Shown: positions 9,288 to 10,738 of the stretch, one piece after another
Numbering within the stretch: the stretch's first letter is position 1
Layout: every line of letters starts with the position of its first letter
From: Jimgerdemannia flammicorona
Taxonomy: Eukaryota; Mucoromycota; Endogonomycetes; Endogonales; Endogonaceae
Assembly (NCBI GenBank): GCA_003990745.1
Contig: RBNI01007022.1
Location: forward strand, 1 to 10,738
Length of the DNA: 10,738 bases
Direction of reading: 5' to 3'
Notes under the pieces: generated by a model
What the model was told of the DNA's origin: nothing
The model's database searches: none
What the model saw: only the letters and a program-made list of their open reading frames with translations
Translations under genes and position numbers: made by a program

Positions 9288-9520
9288 CAGCGTTTTGTCA
9301 GCAAGTCCGTTTCCAGTGTTGCTATCCAGTACCACCGTTTTCAGCAAGTCCGAATCCAGCGTTGCTACCCAGCACAACTGTTTCCAGCATTGCTATCCAG
9401 TACCACCGTTTTCAGCGTTTTGTCAGCAAGTCCGAATCCAGCGTTGCTACCCTCCACATCCGTTTCTGGCAACAATCAGCACTCCTGTCTGCTCATCCGA
9501 ATCCAGCGTTGCTATCCCCT
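9288..9520 (+). repeat. Imperfect repeat cluster in U3
   Basis: A core close to TCCGAATCCAGCGTTGCTA recurs at about 9307, 9349, 9380, 9431 and 9496, with variants TTTCCAGTGTTGCTA and TTTCCAGCATTGCTA. Longer units also repeat: CAGCGTTTTGTCAGCAAGTC near 9289 and 9414, and TATCCAGTACCACCGTTTTC near 9323 and 9393. Spacing is irregular (30-65 bases), so it is a shuffled rather than a clean tandem array. It lies about 120-350 bases upstream of the TATA box, where enhancer repeats sit in many LTRs. Several frames are open across it, but this follows from the repeats and I do not call a gene. Confidence 0.75.
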
Positions 9521-9638
9521 ACAACCCAATCCGTAGTAAACAATAGCCTGCACCTCGCATCATGCAAGCCAATAGCATAAGTTCGCCACGACGTAGTATA
9601 CCTTAGCCTTAGTCGCGCCCCCATAGCTAGCAAACTTG

Positions 9639-9646
9639 TATAAATA
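9639..9646 (+). promoter_or_regulatory. TATA box of the LTR promoter
   Basis: TATAAATA stands in moderate-GC sequence, downstream of the U3 repeat cluster and about 540 bases before the primer-binding site. Transcription would start near 9665-9680, which would define the U3/R boundary. This is inferred from the motif and its position only. Confidence 0.55.
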
Positions 9647-9665
9647 ACCCAGTATCCTTAGAGTG

Positions 9666-9671
9666 AATAAA
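9666..9671 (+). promoter_or_regulatory. Candidate polyadenylation signal AATAAA in the LTR
   Basis: A canonical AATAAA lies 20 bases after the TATA box. In the 3' LTR copy it could direct cleavage 10-30 bases downstream, giving a very short R region. AATAAA may also occur by chance; no GT-rich element clearly follows. Confidence 0.4.
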
Positions 9672-9719
9672 CCTCAGTCAATTGGTCTTTTATCTGAACA
9701 ATGCAGAAGTCTAGTGTAA

Positions 9720-10177
9720 GATAATACCAACTTAAGTTTTTGAGAAACTTTGGGAAAAGACTCCAAGAGCCAAGGAAAACTCTTGTTCAAGAACCGCCGC
9801 TAAGGAAAGCCGCCAGGAAAACCGCCGCCAAGTTAAGGAAATCAACCGCTATGAATATTCAAGTTTCAAGACCGCTGCGCCATTCGGACCGCGCATTCGA
9901 CCGCCATTCAAGATTCAAGACCCGGAAACCCAAGGATACCCAGCCAAAGGATACTAGACCGCCAAAGACTGACCCGCCAGTCTACACGAACGACCCGAAC
10001 CGCATACGTTCAAGAAGTAATTCACCCTGAGCCTCCACCGTATGAATCGAACGACCTGTCACATGACCATTGACCCGCGAACATCACCAATGCCTTCGAT
10101 TATACATCACGCGCTTCGCCAAGTGGCACCTTGAGTTGTGCCAGAAGCAACACTAGAGATACAAATCGAACATCACA
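9720..10177 (+). other. U5 and leader region, GACCGC-rich, no firm gene
   Basis: This long U5-like segment holds degenerate GACCGC or GACCCGCC motifs (about 9870-10000) and an AAGGAAA/CCGCC pattern near 9780-9840. One frame is open at 9740-10030 (96 codons, very basic and Pro-rich, RKAARKTAAKLRK and RPPKTDPP). It has no ATG until 9851, so I do not call it a gene. The segment could carry RNA packaging or dimerisation structure. Confidence 0.4.
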
Positions 10178-10180
10178 TTT

Positions 10181-10198
10181 TGGGGGCTCAACTGGGAA
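10181..10198 (+). promoter_or_regulatory. Primer-binding site, tRNA-Pro-like
   Basis: TGGGGGCTCAACTGGGAA begins three bases after the LTR end. Its complement ends in CCCCCA. That reads as a CCA tail, discriminator base C, an acceptor strand TTGAGCC and a T-stem strand CCCAG starting with the conserved C61. A discriminator C is typical of eukaryotic tRNA-Pro. This is where minus-strand cDNA synthesis would start. Matching the host's actual tRNA-Pro would confirm it. Confidence 0.75.
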
Positions 10199-10246
10199 AG
10201 TTTTCAAAAGACTTGACCATTCGGCTCAAGAACCCAGCTATTTACA

Positions 10247-10738
10247 GTGGAGAACTTAGCAGGACCAAGTCAGCAACCAAACCAGGGGCAGCAACAGCCC
10301 TCCTCAGCAGAAAAGAAAGCCCACACCCTTGTCAGAACAGTGGCCAGGACCCTATTCAACACCAGTAGCCAGAAAACCGAATCAGAAGAAAGAAGTGACC
10401 CAGATTACGGTTTGACTTTAAGAGAAAGGAGACGACTCAGAGGACAACCAGAACCACCCCTTCAGATCCAAGACTTAAGCCAAGAAGAAGAAGAGGATAT
10501 CCCCGAGGAGTATCAGACCCTTATCCATAGGAAGAACTCAGACAGAAGTGACTACATAACTACTGTTGTTACTCGAGTCACCCCACTAGACCGGGTATAC
10601 TTTGAAACATTAGAAGGAGAAGAGGACTATCATCCATATCAACCAGAGCAAGACGACGATTGGGGATCAGACCATCAAAGGGACGAATTCAACCTATACT
10701 ATTATCCAGACAGCGACACAAACCCACAGCTAGGTGAA
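10247..10738 (+). CDS. Gag-like reading frame, 5' start unclear, 3' end outside window
   Basis: After a TGA at 10214-10216 the frame is open to the last base. No ATG occurs anywhere in it; I mark the start at GTG 10247-10249 (VENLAG), which may be a mutated ATG 49 bases after the primer-binding site. The visible 164 codons are hydrophilic: a Gln/Pro-rich start (PSQQPNQGQQQPSS), a basic patch (RERRRLRG, residues 59-66), an acidic run (SQEEEED, from residue about 78), then Tyr/Asp-rich sequence (FNLYYYPDSD). The position directly after the primer-binding site is where Gag is encoded. No capsid or zinc-knuckle motif is reached inside the window. Possible starts are a lost ATG, a non-AUG codon or a spliced leader. 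Confidence 0.6.
   Translation, partial: MENLAGPSQQPNQGQQQPSSAEKKAHTLVRTVARTLFNTSSQKTESEERSDPDYGLTLRERRRLRGQPEPPLQIQDLSQEEEEDIPEEYQTLIHRKNSDRSDYITTVVTRVTPLDRVYFETLEGEEDYHPYQPEQDDDWGSDHQRDEFNLYYYPDSDTNPQLGE

Larger units (their letters stand above)
8052..10177 (+). repeat. 5' long terminal repeat, about 2.13 kb
   Basis: The left end reads TGTGATGT (8052-8059), exactly at the composition change. The right end reads ACATCACA (10170-10177), its perfect reverse complement, so the LTR has the TG...CA ends and short inverted repeat expected for integrase recognition. A tRNA-type primer-binding site follows after three bases. Inside are a long reading frame, a repeat cluster, TATAAATA and AATAAA, giving a plausible U3-R-U5 order. 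The length is large for a fungal LTR. Only one LTR copy is visible, so the boundaries are inferred from ends and context and not from a pairwise match. Confidence 0.78.
8052..10738 (+). mobile_element. LTR retrotransposon, 5' part (Ty3-type possible), continues past window
   Basis: The order is long 5' LTR (8052-10177), primer-binding site (10181-10198), then a gag-like frame open to the last base. The DNA is far richer in GC than the AT-rich block it abuts at 8051. That block shows massive C-to-T decay, whereas this element has only one internal stop in its longest frame, so it probably inserted later. No pol, integrase or 3' LTR is inside the window, so the Ty3 versus Ty1 assignment cannot be made directly. 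The five bases before the LTR (TATAG, 8047-8051) are the predicted target-site duplication. Confidence 0.8.

Noticed and set aside
9264..9546. Overlapping open frames of about 70-90 codons over the U3 repeat cluster
   Set aside because: Three overlapping frames are open at once because the repeat unit lacks stops. Products are repetitive with no sign of selection.
10138..10368. Plus-strand frame of 76 codons crossing the LTR end
   Set aside because: It runs through the LTR terminus and the primer-binding site, begins at GTG and overlaps the better gag-like frame.

Overview
The window looks like a transposon-dense, gene-poor stretch of a fungal nuclear genome. No host gene, tRNA, rRNA or CRISPR array was recognised. 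Three compositional blocks lie side by side. The fungal call rests on a CpA-biased C-to-T decay pattern that resembles repeat-induced point mutation (RIP), on a LINE with apurinic-like endonuclease plus reverse transcriptase, and on an LTR retrotransposon primed by a proline-type tRNA. RIP would favour a filamentous ascomycete, but a basidiomycete is not excluded.

Block 1 (1 to about 4,310, moderate GC, minus strand) is a decayed non-LTR retrotransposon. ORF1 (4242-2356) has an RGG-rich N-terminus and an RRM-like segment, and carries one in-frame TGA. ORF2 (2318 to beyond position 1) encodes an endonuclease (NVNGLR, GDFN, SDH) followed by a reverse transcriptase (LDQEKAYDRV, GVPQGD, FADD). 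It has nine in-frame stops and a single frameshift near 975-1000. The 3' end of the element lies outside the window.

Block 2 (about 4,310-8,051, very AT-rich, almost no CpG) is heavily mutated repeat DNA without a credible gene. It contains two divergent tandem copies of a repeat of roughly 0.9 kb (about 5,940-6,930 and 6,930-7,865). Their differences are mostly C-to-T and G-to-A, often at CpA. A foldback (MITE-like) element of about 360 bp sits in the first copy, and the second copy preserves the matching empty site.

Block 3 (8,052-10,738, plus strand) is the 5' part of an LTR retrotransposon inserted in the AT-rich block. Its LTR appears to run from TGTGATGT (8052) to ACATCACA (10177), about 2.13 kb, and is followed by a tRNA-Pro-like primer-binding site (10181-10198). 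A gag-like reading frame is still open at the window edge. The U3 part of the LTR carries its own long reading frame of 306 codons with one internal TAG, and downstream of it an imperfect repeat cluster, a TATA box and an AATAAA. The LTR-encoded frame is the most unusual feature here. The nested order suggests that block 2 was mutated first and the LTR element arrived later, because the LTR shows little of the decay seen a few bases away.
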